Positions 1 through 9,226 of a DNA stretch of 64,000 nt are shown piece by piece. The stretch is from assembly GCF_014334735.1 (NCBI RefSeq), contig NZ_CP060587.1, positions 496,001-560,000 of the forward strand. Direction: 5' to 3'. Made by a program: the position numbers and the translations under genes. A model generated the notes under the pieces. The model was not told the origin of the DNA, did no database searches, and worked only from the letters and a program-made list of their open reading frames with translations. Numbering within the stretch: the stretch's first letter is position 1; each line of letters opens with the position of its first letter. Origin of the DNA: Aeromicrobium senzhongii. GTDB lineage: Bacteria; Actinomycetota; Actinomycetes; Propionibacteriales; Nocardioidaceae.

Positions 1-314
1 CGAAGCCGACGCCCCAGCCGGTGGCCAAGGTGAAGGCGACGGTACGGATGTCGGTGCCGTCGAAGGTCAAGCGCACGAAGCGCGTGCCGGTGACCGTGCG
101 GATCGCGGCGCGCGGCGTGCGTCCCACCGGCACGGTGCGGGTGTACGACGGCCGCAAGCGGCTCGCGACACGGAAGCTGCAGGCCAAGCACGGCGGCAGC
201 CTGCGGATCACCCTGCCGAAGCTGAAGAAGGGCAAGCACCGCATCCGCGTCGTCTACTCCGGCAGTGCCACGGTGCGCTCGGCAGCGACGAGCAAGGTCG
301 TCCGCTCCCGCTGA
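1..314 (+). CDS. C-terminal fragment of a secreted protein with a basic Ig-like domain
   Basis: The reading frame is open from the window edge, so the true start lies upstream; a GTG at 21 is internal. The visible part is a Pro-rich linker (KPTPQP) and a single beta-rich domain of about 90 residues with very high Lys/Arg content. It contains a VRVYDGRK-type strand and ends in IRVVYSGSATVRSAATSKVVRSR-like sequence. This pattern is typical of Ig-like repeat domains that close actinobacterial exported enzymes and adhesins (family knowledge). The catalytic or main part of the protein is not in the window, so no function is assigned. Confidence 0.6.
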   Translation, partial: KPTPQPVAKVKATVRMSVPSKVKRTKRVPVTVRIAARGVRPTGTVRVYDGRKRLATRKLQAKHGGSLRITLPKLKKGKHRIRVVYSGSATVRSAATSKVVRSR

Positions 315-340
315 GTCGCGTCACGCGTCGAAGGAGTCAC

Positions 341-359
341 CCCGTCCGATGCGGACGGG
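341..359 (+). terminator. GC-rich hairpin after the Ig-domain gene
   Basis: A 7-bp perfect stem (CCCGTCC / GGACGGG) with a 5-nt loop lies 27 bases after the stop codon. It has no U-tract, so it is only a candidate terminator. Confidence 0.4.
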
Positions 360-452
360 GCCCTGCGCCGCGGCGGCCGTGACGGGGACTCCGCGGCGGG
401 TCACCTCGACGTGACCTCCGGACCCGGAGACGTGCCCGGGTGAGTGGTCGCC

Positions 453-956
453 TCAGCGGACGCCCAGGGGTGCGGCCAGGGGCAGCGACCACGGCAGTGC
501 CTCGTGCTCACGGAGTCGGTCCCGCAGCACCTCTGTCAGGTGCTCGGGCATCGGTGTCGTCCGCCGCGAGGTGAGGTCGACGTGGAGCTCGAGGAACTCC
601 AAGGTGTTGGCGATCGTCCCGCGCGAGCGGTTGACCACGATCGTCAGCCCGTGGATCGCCTTGGGTGCGACGCCGAGGATGCGCAGGTGGACCGACAGCT
701 CGTCGCCGACCAGGGACTCGTCGAGGAAGCGGATGTGGTGCTCCACGCTGAAGACGCTGTGTCCGGTGCGAGCGCGGTAGGCGTCGTCGAACCCCAGCTC
801 GGTGAAGGCCGCGTCGGCGGCCTCCATGTGCAGCCGGTAGTAGTGGCCGACGTTGACGTGTCCGTTGCCGTCCTCGAACTCGGGCGGCGCGACCAGGGAC
901 AGGGCGGTCCCCAGGCCGGAGACGTCGTCGATCGTGGGCGCGGTGGCGGTGGTCAT
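453..956 (-). CDS. Acyl-CoA thioesterase, hot-dog fold (4HBT/FcbC type)
   Basis: A protein of about 167 residues likely to hydrolyse acyl-CoA thioesters. Near the N-terminus it has FEDGNGHVNVGHYY, matching the active-site region of the 4-hydroxybenzoyl-CoA thioesterase-like hot-dog family, where the Asp/Asn region acts. A further in-frame ATG at 992 would place the start inside the candidate operator at 978-991, so the ATG at 956 is preferred. The gene is divergent from the acyl-CoA ligase at 1119 and shares a promoter region with two TGAA-N6-TTCA sites. It is a paralogue of the thioesterase at 34146-34655. Its role is probably CoA recycling or removal of dead-end acyl-CoAs (inference). Confidence 0.75.
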   Translation of the reverse strand: MTTATAPTIDDVSGLGTALSLVAPPEFEDGNGHVNVGHYYRLHMEAADAAFTELGFDDAYRARTGHSVFSVEHHIRFLDESLVGDELSVHLRILGVAPKAIHGLTIVVNRSRGTIANTLEFLELHVDLTSRRTTPMPEHLTEVLRDRLREHEALPWSLPLAAPLGVR

Positions 957-977
957 GGCGGTCACTCTAACCACAGT

Positions 978-991
978 TGAATCGAGTTTCA
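978..991. promoter_or_regulatory. TGAA-N6-TTCA palindrome, site 1
   Basis: TGAATCGAGTTTCA lies 22 bases upstream of the thioesterase start on the minus strand. It is one of seven exact copies found upstream of catabolic genes in this window, and probably an operator for one or both paralogous TetR proteins (16571 and 21260). Confidence 0.6.
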
Positions 992-1053
992 TATCCCTCG
1001 CCCACCTCGTCGGGGGTGCCCGGGGTGACGTGGCCGCGTTTAGGTGCTAAAAC

Positions 1054-1067
1054 TGAAACCAAGTTCA
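1054..1067. promoter_or_regulatory. TGAA-N6-TTCA palindrome, site 2
   Basis: TGAAACCAAGTTCA lies 52 bases upstream of the ligase ATG at 1119. Together with site 1 it makes a two-operator divergent control region for the thioesterase and the ligase. Confidence 0.6.
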
Positions 1068-1078
1068 CCTTGTGACGC

Positions 1079-1092
1079 ACGACACGTGTCGT
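1079..1092. promoter_or_regulatory. Perfect 14-bp palindrome in the ligase leader
   Basis: ACGACACGTGTCGT is a perfect palindrome centred on CACGTG, between operator site 2 and the ligase start. It could be a second regulator site or a short mRNA hairpin. No other copy was noticed in the window. Confidence 0.35.
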
Positions 1093-1118
1093 CACGTCAG
1101 TTGCGATCGAAGGACGAC

Positions 1119-2630
1119 ATGGTCAACATCGTTTCCCGCGTCTGGGCCCACGCCGACTCCGAGCCGGGCCGGGTGGCCGTCCGGTCGCCCCGCACGATCA
1201 CGTTCGAGCAGTTGCGCGAGACGAACCGGCGGGTCGCCGGCGCCGTCCGTGCCGCCGGCCTGCAACCTCTCGATCGGGTGCTGTTCATCGCGCCGACGAT
1301 CCCCGAGTTCCCCGAGGTCTACTACGGCCTGCACGCGGCAGGGGTGACCGTCACGACGATGAACGTCATGTCGACGGTTCCCGAGATCGACTACGTCCTC
1401 GACGACTGCGACGCGTCGCTGGTCATCGCCTGGCACGAGTGCGCCGAAGCTGCGCGCACGGCGGCCGAGCGGCGCGGGATCCCGTTCTGGCAGCTCGACC
1501 CGGGCGTGACCATCGAGGCCGAGCCCCTGATGCAGGCCCACGAGCACGAGCCCGACGACACCGCGATCATCCTCTACACGTCCGGCACGACCGGTCGGCC
1601 CAAGGGTGCCGAGCTGACGGCCGGCAACCTCGTCGAGACCGTGGACTCCTTCATGCCCGTCCTGGAGCTCAGTGACGACGACCGGTTCGGTACCGCGCTG
1701 CCGCTGTTCCACGTCTTCGGGCAGGCGGTGTGCATGAACACGGCGCTCGCGGTGGGGGCGTCCTTCTCCCTGCTGAGTCCGTTCGATCCGGTGAAGATGC
1801 TGGAGATGGTCCGTGCGGATCGGCTCACGACGCTCTCGGGTGTGCCGACCATGTGGAACGCGATGCTGCACGCGCAGGGTGACTTCACCCCCGAGGACTT
1901 CGCCTCGCTGCGGATGGCCACGTCCGGCGGCGCTTCGCTGCCCGTCGAGGTCATCCGGGCCTTCGGCGAGCGCTTCGGCTGCACGATCCTCGAGGGCTAC
2001 GGCCTGACCGAGACGACCGGTGCCGCCACCTTCAACGACCTACGTCGCGAGCAGCGCACCGGCACGACCGGTCCCGCGCTGCCCGGGACCGTCATCGAGG
2101 TCCGGGACTCCACCGGCGCGGTGTTGCCGCCCGGTGAGGTGGGCGAGGTCTTCATCAAGGGGCCGACCGTCATGAAGGGGTACTGGAACCGGCCCGAGGC
2201 GACCGCGAGCGAGCTCGTCGACGGGTGGCTGAAGTCCGGCGATCTCGGATCGCTCGACGCCGACGGCTACCTGACGATCGTCGACCGGGTGAAGGACCTG
2301 GTGATCCGCGGTGGCTACAACGTGTACCCCCGCGAGGTCGAGGAGGTGCTCTACGAGCACCCGGCCATCGTCGAGGTGGCCGTGGTGGGCATCCCCGACG
2401 ACCACTACGGCGAGGAGATCGCCGCGGTCATCGCTCTCGCGCCGGGTCACGAGACGACGGGCGAGGAGCTGCGCGCCTGGGCCAAAGAGAGGCTCTCGGC
2501 CTACAAGGTGCCGCGCGTCTACTCCTTCGTCGACACCCTGCCCAAGGGCGCCACGGGCAAGATCCAGAAGCGCGCCATCGACAAGGACGCCCTGCTCGAG
2601 ATCGCCCGCGCCGCGGTCCGCGCGCGATGA
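1119..2630 (+). CDS. AMP-forming acyl-CoA ligase (paralogue 1)
   Basis: A 503-residue ANL-superfamily enzyme that activates a carboxylic acid with ATP and joins it to CoA. The P-loop YTSGTTGRPKG is near residue 154. GYGLTETTGAA follows as the A5 motif, then the hinge region VKDLVIRGGYNVYPRE and the C-terminal catalytic lysine motif PKGATGKIQKR. The ATG at 1119 has an AAGGA ribosome site at about 1110-1114; upstream in-frame starts would overlap the operator region. The gene overlaps the HAD gene by ATGA. It is clearly paralogous to the ligase at 9227 (shared GVPTMWNAMLHA region). The substrate is unknown; a medium-length or hydroxylated fatty acid would fit the neighbours (inference). Confidence 0.88.
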   Translation: MVNIVSRVWAHADSEPGRVAVRSPRTITFEQLRETNRRVAGAVRAAGLQPLDRVLFIAPTIPEFPEVYYGLHAAGVTVTTMNVMSTVPEIDYVLDDCDASLVIAWHECAEAARTAAERRGIPFWQLDPGVTIEAEPLMQAHEHEPDDTAIILYTSGTTGRPKGAELTAGNLVETVDSFMPVLELSDDDRFGTALPLFHVFGQAVCMNTALAVGASFSLLSPFDPVKMLEMVRADRLTTLSGVPTMWNAMLHAQGDFTPEDFASLRMATSGGASLPVEVIRAFGERFGCTILEGYGLTETTGAATFNDLRREQRTGTTGPALPGTVIEVRDSTGAVLPPGEVGEVFIKGPTVMKGYWNRPEATASELVDGWLKSGDLGSLDADGYLTIVDRVKDLVIRGGYNVYPREVEEVLYEHPAIVEVAVVGIPDDHYGEEIAAVIALAPGHETTGEELRAWAKERLSAYKVPRVYSFVDTLPKGATGKIQKRAIDKDALLEIARAAVRAR

Positions 2631-3319
2631 CCTCGGCGACGGCGCGGGCCGAGCAGGACGACGTCTTCGCCTCCGAGGCGCCGCCGCGCGCCGTGCTGTT
2701 CGACTTCGGGGGAGTGCTGACGACCAGCGTGTTCGAGTCGTTCGCCCGGTGCAGCCTCGAGATCAGTGGCGACCCCGACCTGCTGCTGCAGGTCGTGGCG
2801 CAGGACGAGGCCGCGAGCGCGGCGCTCGTCGAGCACGAGTGCGGCCGCATCGAGGACGAGGAGTTCGAGGCGGCCGTGGCGCGTGCGCTGGCGGCCCGTG
2901 GTGTCGAGATCGAGCCGGACGGCCTCATCGCCGCGATGCAGCGTGGCCTCGAACGTGACGTCGCGATGCGCACCGCCGTCGAGCGCCTGCGTGAGCACGG
3001 CGTCGCGGTCGCCCTCGTCTCGAACTCCCTCGGCCGGGACTGCTACACGGGGCACGACCTCGACGAGCTGTTCGACGTGCAGGTCATCTCGGGTCGCGAG
3101 GGGGTCCGCAAGCCGTCGCGGGCGCTGTACCGCATCGCCTGCGAGCGGCTGGACGTCTCACCCGCCGAGGCGCTCATGGTCGACGACCTGGCGATCAACG
3201 TGCGCGCCGCACACGCGCTGGGGCTGGGCGGCGTCGTGCACCGCAGTGCCGAACGGACCATCGGGCACCTCGCGGATCTGCTCTCCCTCCCGGTCGACGA
3301 TCTCCGCGCCGAAAACTAA
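2627..3319 (+). CDS. HAD-superfamily hydrolase, ACAD10/sEH-N-like
   Basis: A 230-residue HAD subclass IA protein. Motif I is [10 protein letters not shown] with the nucleophile Asp at about residue 26. Motif II is ALVSNS, the conserved Lys lies in [10 protein letters not shown], and the acidic motif IV is MVDDLAINV. The second Asp of the usual phosphatase DxD is replaced by Gly (DFG). This is also the case in the HAD domain at the N-terminus of mammalian ACAD10, which it resembles in motif wording (FD.GGVL, KP...Y, DDL..N). ATGA overlap places it in an operon with the ligase. Separate genes for the kinase (10750) and ACAD10/11-type dehydrogenases (4248, 22035) occur nearby, so the three parts of ACAD10 are present as separate proteins. 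The exact reaction is unknown. Confidence 0.8.
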   Translation: MTSATARAEQDDVFASEAPPRAVLFDFGGVLTTSVFESFARCSLEISGDPDLLLQVVAQDEAASAALVEHECGRIEDEEFEAAVARALAARGVEIEPDGLIAAMQRGLERDVAMRTAVERLREHGVAVALVSNSLGRDCYTGHDLDELFDVQVISGREGVRKPSRALYRIACERLDVSPAEALMVDDLAINVRAAHALGLGGVVHRSAERTIGHLADLLSLPVDDLRAEN

Positions 3320-3321
3320 TC

Positions 3322-3351
3322 TTGAACTTGAGCCCGACTTCAGGTTAGAGT
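3322..3351 (+). promoter_or_regulatory. Promoter of the SDR-ACAD operon with embedded operator
   Basis: TTGAAC (3322-3327) and TAGAGT (3346-3351) are separated by 18 bases, a good actinobacterial sigma-70-type pair. The operator-like TGAG-N6-TTCA (3329-3342, one mismatch to the family) fills the spacer, which suits repression by blocking RNA polymerase. Confidence 0.6.
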
Positions 3352-3393
3352 GTGAACCACGTCACCCCGACCCCTTCCGACACAAGGAGCAGC

Positions 3394-4203
3394 ATGGACA
3401 TCACCGGCAAGGTCGCCGTCGTCACCGGAGCCGGTGGCGGCATCGGAGCCGCTCTGGCCGAGGCGCTGGTCACGGCCGGCGCCCGGGTCGTCCTGGCGGA
3501 CCTCAAGGCCGACGGTGTCGACTCCGTGGCGGCCCGCCTCAACGCGCAGACCCCCGGATCCGCTGTCGCGGTCGCCGGCGACGTGTCCCGCACCGAGCAG
3601 ATCGAGAAGCTGATCGCCGCCGCCGAGGAGTCCTTCGGTCCGGTCGACGTCTACTTCGCGAACGCCGGGGTCGGCGGGGGAGTGTCCCTGGACGCCTCCG
3701 AGGAGGAGTGGGACCTCGCGCACCAGGTCAACGTCATGGCGCACGTGCGCGCGGCCCGCCTGCTCGTGCCCGGCTGGATCGAGCGGGGACAGGGTTACTT
3801 CGTCTCGACCGCCTCGGCAGCCGGCCTGCTGACGCAGATCGGCTCGGCGACCTACTCGGTCTCCAAGCACGGTGCCGTCGCGTTCGCCGAATGGCTCTCG
3901 ATCACGTACGGCGACCAGGGCGTGGCCGTCAGCTGCCTGTGCCCCATGGGCGTCAACACCGACATGCTCACCGGCGGCGGACCCGTCACCAACGAGACGC
4001 AGCGCCGCGCCGCGAAGGCCGTCACCGACGCCGGCGGCGTGCTCGAGGCCGACGAGGTCGCCGCGATCGTGCTCCGGGCCATGGCGGCCGAGGAGTTCCT
4101 CATCCTGCCCCACCCCGAGGTGAAGGTCTTCGCCTCCCGCAAGACCGGCGACATCGACCGCTGGCTCGCGGGGATGCGCCGTTACCAAGCCTCACTCGCC
4201 TGA
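3394..4203 (+). CDS. Short-chain dehydrogenase/reductase (SDR)
   Basis: A 269-residue classical SDR. The cofactor motif TGAGGGIG is at residues 11-18, the structural NAG is in [10 protein letters not shown], and the catalytic pair is YSVSK. AAGGAG precedes the ATG at a normal distance. It is first in an operon with the acyl-CoA dehydrogenase at 4248. In the lva-type pathway an SDR reduces a 4-ketoacyl-CoA to the 4-hydroxy form (established for levulinate). Here it could do that or act as a 3-hydroxyacyl-CoA dehydrogenase; sequence alone does not decide. Confidence 0.82.
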   Translation: MDITGKVAVVTGAGGGIGAALAEALVTAGARVVLADLKADGVDSVAARLNAQTPGSAVAVAGDVSRTEQIEKLIAAAEESFGPVDVYFANAGVGGGVSLDASEEEWDLAHQVNVMAHVRAARLLVPGWIERGQGYFVSTASAAGLLTQIGSATYSVSKHGAVAFAEWLSITYGDQGVAVSCLCPMGVNTDMLTGGGPVTNETQRRAAKAVTDAGGVLEADEVAAIVLRAMAAEEFLILPHPEVKVFASRKTGDIDRWLAGMRRYQASLA

Positions 4204-4247
4204 TCATCGCGCTCGAACGCGACCCACCGAACAGCCAAGGAGCTGAC

Positions 4248-5480
<1,233 letters not shown>

Positions 5481-5493
5481 GCGCCACCGGTGT

Positions 5494-5521
5494 GTGCGGG
5501 CGGTCCCTGGACCGCCCGCAC
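5494..5521 (+). terminator. Perfect 13-bp hairpin between dehydrogenase and importer genes
   Basis: GTGCGGGCGGTCC pairs fully with GGACCGCCCGCAC across a 2-base (effectively 4-base) loop. No U-run follows, so it may act as a factor-dependent terminator, an attenuator or an mRNA-stability element between the two transcription units. Confidence 0.5.
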
Positions 5522-5578
5522 GCCCGGCCACGCCCAGCGTGGCCTCCCATCCCGCCGATCCCAGGAAAAGAACGATCA

Positions 5579-5599
5579 ATGCTGATGGAGACGAAGTGA
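5579..5599 (+). CDS. Possible six-codon leader ORF (MLMETK) before the permease gene
   Basis: An ATG at 5579 is preceded by AGGAAAAGA at a normal ribosome-site distance. It encodes only MLMETK and stops one base before the ATG of the permease gene at 5601. It may couple ribosomes onto the permease start, which has only a distant GGAG of its own. It is very short, so it could be chance. Confidence 0.25.
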   Translation: MLMETK

Positions 5600-5600
5600 C

Positions 5601-6542
5601 ATGAAGTGGCGTCGGTTCCTGGTGTCCCGGCTCGTCCGGCTCGCCTTCGTGCTGGTGGCGATCACCACCCTCACGTTCCTCATGATGCACTTGGCCCCGG
5701 GTGACCCCGCGCGCCTCGTGGCCGGCATGGACGCGGACGAGCAGGCGGTCGAGGTCGCCCGCGAGCGGCTCGGTCTCGACCAGCCGATGTACCGCCAGTT
5801 CCTCGACTACGTCGGTGGTCTGTTCCGTGGCGACATGGGCACGTCCTTCGCCACCAACCAGCCGGTGACGTCGGAGATCGCTCAGAAGATCGGACCCACC
5901 GCGCAGCTCGCGGTCATCGGCATGGCGCTGATCCTGCTCGTGGGCCTGCCCCTGGGCATCATCGGCGCGGTCCTGACCCGCAACGGTCACCGCTGGTTCG
6001 AGATCATCTTCAGTGGATCGACCGGCGCGATGGCCTCGATCCCGCAGTACCTCATCGCGACCTTCCTGGCCTTCCTGTTCGCCGTGACGTGGCAGCTTCT
6101 GCCGGTCGCGGGATCAGGATCGATCGAGGCCGCGATCCTGCCGGCCGTGGCCATCGCGGTCCGTCCGGCCGCGTCGATCGCCCGCCTCGTGCGGGTGCGG
6201 ACCCTGGAGGTCCTCGAGTCCCCGTACGTCCGCACGGCACGCAGCAAGCGACTGCCGACGCGCAAGCTCTACCTCTCCCACGTCTTCCCCAACTCGATCA
6301 CGACCATGCTCGCCATGGGCGGCGTCACCTTCGCCAGCCTGATCGGCGGCGCGGTCATCGTCGAACAGGTCTTCGCCCGCCTCGGGCTCGGCACGACGCT
6401 GGTCCACAGCGTCCTGGTCGGCGACTACCCGGTCGTCCAGGGCATCGTCCTGCTCCTCGGGCTCTCCGTGGTCCTGGTCAACGCCCTGGTCGACGTCATC
6501 CTCGGGATCGTCGATCCCCGCACCATGGAGGCCGGCCGATGA
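5601..6542 (+). CDS. Oligopeptide-type ABC transporter permease 1 (DppB/OppB family)
   Basis: A 313-residue integral membrane permease. It has the N-terminal helix LVRLAFVLVAITTLTFLMMHLAPGDPA typical of DppB, a first extracytoplasmic segment with DQPMYRQFLDYV and GDMGTSF, and the later EAA-like cytoplasmic loop around YVRTARSKRLPTRKLYLSHVF. It forms the membrane channel with the protein from 6539. It heads a tightly overlapping permease-permease-ATPase-ATPase unit with no binding protein directly next to it; three candidate binding lipoproteins lie at 11830, 13595 and 26439. The family imports peptides but in actinomycetes often other organic solutes. Confidence 0.88.
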   Translation: MKWRRFLVSRLVRLAFVLVAITTLTFLMMHLAPGDPARLVAGMDADEQAVEVARERLGLDQPMYRQFLDYVGGLFRGDMGTSFATNQPVTSEIAQKIGPTAQLAVIGMALILLVGLPLGIIGAVLTRNGHRWFEIIFSGSTGAMASIPQYLIATFLAFLFAVTWQLLPVAGSGSIEAAILPAVAIAVRPAASIARLVRVRTLEVLESPYVRTARSKRLPTRKLYLSHVFPNSITTMLAMGGVTFASLIGGAVIVEQVFARLGLGTTLVHSVLVGDYPVVQGIVLLLGLSVVLVNALVDVILGIVDPRTMEAGR

Positions 6543-7510
6543 GCACGAACCGCCACGGCACCACGCGCCAGATGGTCCGCGCGTTCCTGTCCAGCCCGAC
6601 CGGCATCATCTCGGGCCTGATCCTGCTGGGCCTGACCGTGCTGGTCATCATGGGCCCGAACGGGTTCGGCGACCAGGCCGTCGTCAGCAACATGGCGCGC
6701 TCGAGCGAAGGGCCGTCCGCGGACCACCGCTGGGGCACCGACGCCCTGGGTCGCGACATCTTCACCCGCACCCTGGCCGCGACCCGGCTGTCCATCCTCT
6801 ACGCCTCCGCCGCGGTCTTCTTCGCGATGATCGTCGGTGGCCTGATCGGCGGCCTCATCGCCGCCGGCAGTCCGCGCGTCCGCAAGGTCGGCGCCACCGT
6901 CATCGACACGATGATGGGCTTCGGCGACATCCTGCTGGCCGTCGTCGTGGTGGCCATCGTGGGCGTCGGCGCGAAGGGCGCCGTGCTCGCGATCGGTGTG
7001 GCGTTCACGCCGCACTTCGCCCGCTTCACGTACAGCCTGGTCGACTCGGTGATGGTGCGCGACTACATGTCCGCAGCACGGGTCGTCGGCGTCAACAAGT
7101 CGGGCATCGGACGCCGGTACGTCGGCCGCAACGTGGCCGACAGCCTCGTCATCGTGACGTTCACGACCGTCGCCGAGGGGATCATGGCGATGTCCTCGCT
7201 GAGCTTCCTGGGCCTGGGTATCCAGTCCCCGCAGTTCGACTGGGGCCAGATGCTCACCGACGGGGTCAAGAACTTCTACCTCAACCCGTACGCCGCCCTC
7301 GTGCCGGCGTCGTTGATCCTCATCACCGGCCTGGCGGTCAACCTCTTCGGTGACGCCCTCGCCCGCGCCGTCAACCCGGTGCTGTGGAACGAGCGGCCGA
7401 GCCTGTTCCGCTCGCGGTTCCGGCGCAACCGCGCCAAGGCGCTGGCCGAGACGCCCGAGATCACGATCGACCCCGCCATGGAGACCGAACTCAGGAAGGG
7501 ACGCCCATGA
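6539..7510 (+). CDS. Oligopeptide-type ABC transporter permease 2 (DppC/OppC family)
   Basis: A 323-residue permease. It has a cytoplasmic N-terminus, one membrane helix (IISGLILLGLTVLVIMG), then the typical DppC signature HRWGTDALGRDIFTRTLAATR before the main helical domain. The EAA loop region is YMSAARVVGVNKSGIGRRYV. The start overlaps the preceding stop (ATGA) and the end overlaps the next start by four bases. The charged C-terminal tail of about 45 residues after the last helix is longer than usual. Confidence 0.88.
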   Translation: MSTNRHGTTRQMVRAFLSSPTGIISGLILLGLTVLVIMGPNGFGDQAVVSNMARSSEGPSADHRWGTDALGRDIFTRTLAATRLSILYASAAVFFAMIVGGLIGGLIAAGSPRVRKVGATVIDTMMGFGDILLAVVVVAIVGVGAKGAVLAIGVAFTPHFARFTYSLVDSVMVRDYMSAARVVGVNKSGIGRRYVGRNVADSLVIVTFTTVAEGIMAMSSLSFLGLGIQSPQFDWGQMLTDGVKNFYLNPYAALVPASLILITGLAVNLFGDALARAVNPVLWNERPSLFRSRFRRNRAKALAETPEITIDPAMETELRKGRP

Positions 7511-8388
7511 ACGACGCTCCCGTGAACGACGACCGCCTGCTGGACGTGCGCAACCTCTCGATCAGCATCGAGAACGGCGACGAGGCGCCGCCGCTGGTGC
7601 GGGACGTCTCGTTCCACCTCGACCGCGGCGAGATCGTCGGCATCGTCGGCGAGTCCGGCAGCGGCAAGACCCTGACGTCGCTCGCGGTGTCGCGGCTGCT
7701 GCCCCAGGGCCTGACGATGACCGCCGACCGGGTCGACTTCGACGGTCACGACCTGCTGAACGGGTCGGACCGCGAGCTGCGGACCGTGCTGGGCACCAAC
7801 CTCGCGATGGTGTTCCAGGACCCCATGTCCTCGCTCAACCCGGCGCGCAAGATCGGCGCCCAGATGATCGAGACGGTGCGCGAGCACCGGGGCCTGTCCA
7901 AGAAGGAGGCGCGGGCCCTGGCGATCCGCAGCCTCGAGGACGTGCACATCACCGAGCCGGCCAAGCGACTCAAGCAGTACCCGCACGAGCTGTCCGGCGG
8001 CATGCGCCAGCGCACGATGATCGCGATGGGCCTCATGGGCGAGCCGAGTCTGATCCTGGCCGACGAGCCCACCACGGCACTGGACGTGACGGTGCAGGCG
8101 CAGGTCATGCAGCTGCTGTGCGACCTGAACGACCGCAAGGGCAGCGCCGTGCTGCTGATCTCGCACAACATCTCGCTGCTGTCCGAGGTGTGCGACCGGA
8201 TCATCGTGATGTTCCGCGGCGAGATCGTCGAGGACCTCACCACGGCGAAGCTGCTCTCGGGCCCCGATCACCCCTACACACAGGGCCTGATCCGCGCGGT
8301 CCCCGATCTCAACACGGACCGCAGCGAGGATCTCGTGACCATCGAGGACGGGCAGTTCGACGTCGAACGGGAGATGAACCATGCTTGA
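7507..8388 (+). CDS. Oligopeptide-type ABC transporter ATPase 1 (DppD/OppD family)
   Basis: A 293-residue ATP-binding subunit. Walker A is GESGSGKT, the ABC signature LSGGMRQR, Walker B LILADEPTTALD, and the switch histidine is in ISHNIS. The C-terminal tail after the ABC domain is short and lacks the cysteine cluster found in many DppD/OppD proteins and present in the second importer's ATPase at 42418. It overlaps the next ATPase gene by eight bases, indicating translational coupling. Confidence 0.88.
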   Translation: MNDAPVNDDRLLDVRNLSISIENGDEAPPLVRDVSFHLDRGEIVGIVGESGSGKTLTSLAVSRLLPQGLTMTADRVDFDGHDLLNGSDRELRTVLGTNLAMVFQDPMSSLNPARKIGAQMIETVREHRGLSKKEARALAIRSLEDVHITEPAKRLKQYPHELSGGMRQRTMIAMGLMGEPSLILADEPTTALDVTVQAQVMQLLCDLNDRKGSAVLLISHNISLLSEVCDRIIVMFRGEIVEDLTTAKLLSGPDHPYTQGLIRAVPDLNTDRSEDLVTIEDGQFDVEREMNHA

Positions 8389-9181
8389 GATCCAGAACGT
8401 CGAGGTGACGTACCCCGGACCGCCGCCGTTCACGGCCGTCAAGGGCATCGACCTCACCGTGCCGACCGGCTCGACCGTGGGCCTCGTGGGCGAGTCCGGC
8501 TCGGGGAAGTCCTCGATCGCCCGCGCCGCCATCGGCCTGACGCCGGTGACGCACGGCAAGATCCTGCTCGACGGCGAGGACGTCACGAACCCCAAGGGCC
8601 GGGCGCTGCGCCACCTGCGCGGCCGTGCCCAGCTGGTGTTCCAGGACCCGCACGCGTCGCTCAACCCCCGCATGGAGATCGCGATGGCCGTGCAGGAGGC
8701 GGTCAGCGTCGCCACGGGCAAGCGCATCACGTCACGCGAGTGCGCCGACGCGGCGCTGGACCTGCTCGACAAGGTGGGCGTGCCGAAGGCGGCCGTCCGC
8801 CGCTACCCGCACCAGCTGTCCGGCGGGCAGCTGCAGCGCGTGTCGATCGCCCGGGCGCTCGCGCTCGAGCCGTCGCTCATGATCCTCGACGAGGTCACCG
8901 CGTCGCTGGACGTCTCGGTCCAGGCGCGCATCCTCAACCTGCTGCGTCAGCTGCAGCGCGAGCTCGACGTCTCGATGCTCTACATCTCGCACGACCTGTC
9001 GGTCATCCGCTACCTGGCCGACCACGTGTACGTCATGCGCCACGGCGAGATGGTCGAGGCCGGCACGGCCGACCAGGTCTTCGAGTCCCCGCAGCAGGAG
9101 TACACCAAGGCCCTGCTCGCCGCCGTCCCCACGCTGGGCGGCAGTCGCTGGCGCTCGCGCCACGACCTCGCCGTCAGCTGA
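8381..9181 (+). CDS. Oligopeptide-type ABC transporter ATPase 2 (DppF/OppF family)
   Basis: A 266-residue ATP-binding subunit. Walker A is GESGSGKSS, the signature LSGGQLQR, Walker B LMILDEVTASLD (Val where many have Pro), and the H-loop ISHDLS. The C-terminal oligopeptide-transporter extension is reduced to about 20 residues after QEYTKALLAAVP and has no cysteine cluster. It pairs with the 7507 ATPase to energise uptake. The acyl-CoA ligase at 9227 follows after 45 bases, so import and CoA activation are probably cotranscribed. Confidence 0.88.
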   Translation: MLEIQNVEVTYPGPPPFTAVKGIDLTVPTGSTVGLVGESGSGKSSIARAAIGLTPVTHGKILLDGEDVTNPKGRALRHLRGRAQLVFQDPHASLNPRMEIAMAVQEAVSVATGKRITSRECADAALDLLDKVGVPKAAVRRYPHQLSGGQLQRVSIARALALEPSLMILDEVTASLDVSVQARILNLLRQLQRELDVSMLYISHDLSVIRYLADHVYVMRHGEMVEAGTADQVFESPQQEYTKALLAAVPTLGGSRWRSRHDLAVS

Positions 9182-9226
9182 CCGAACCCATCGAACGCTC
9201 CGAGGCGGAGCACAAGGAGCTCATGC

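Noticed and set aside
1044..1118. 25-codon N-terminal extension of the first ligase
   Set aside because: It would start within the operator/promoter region; the ATG at 1119 has a proper ribosome site and the conserved start.
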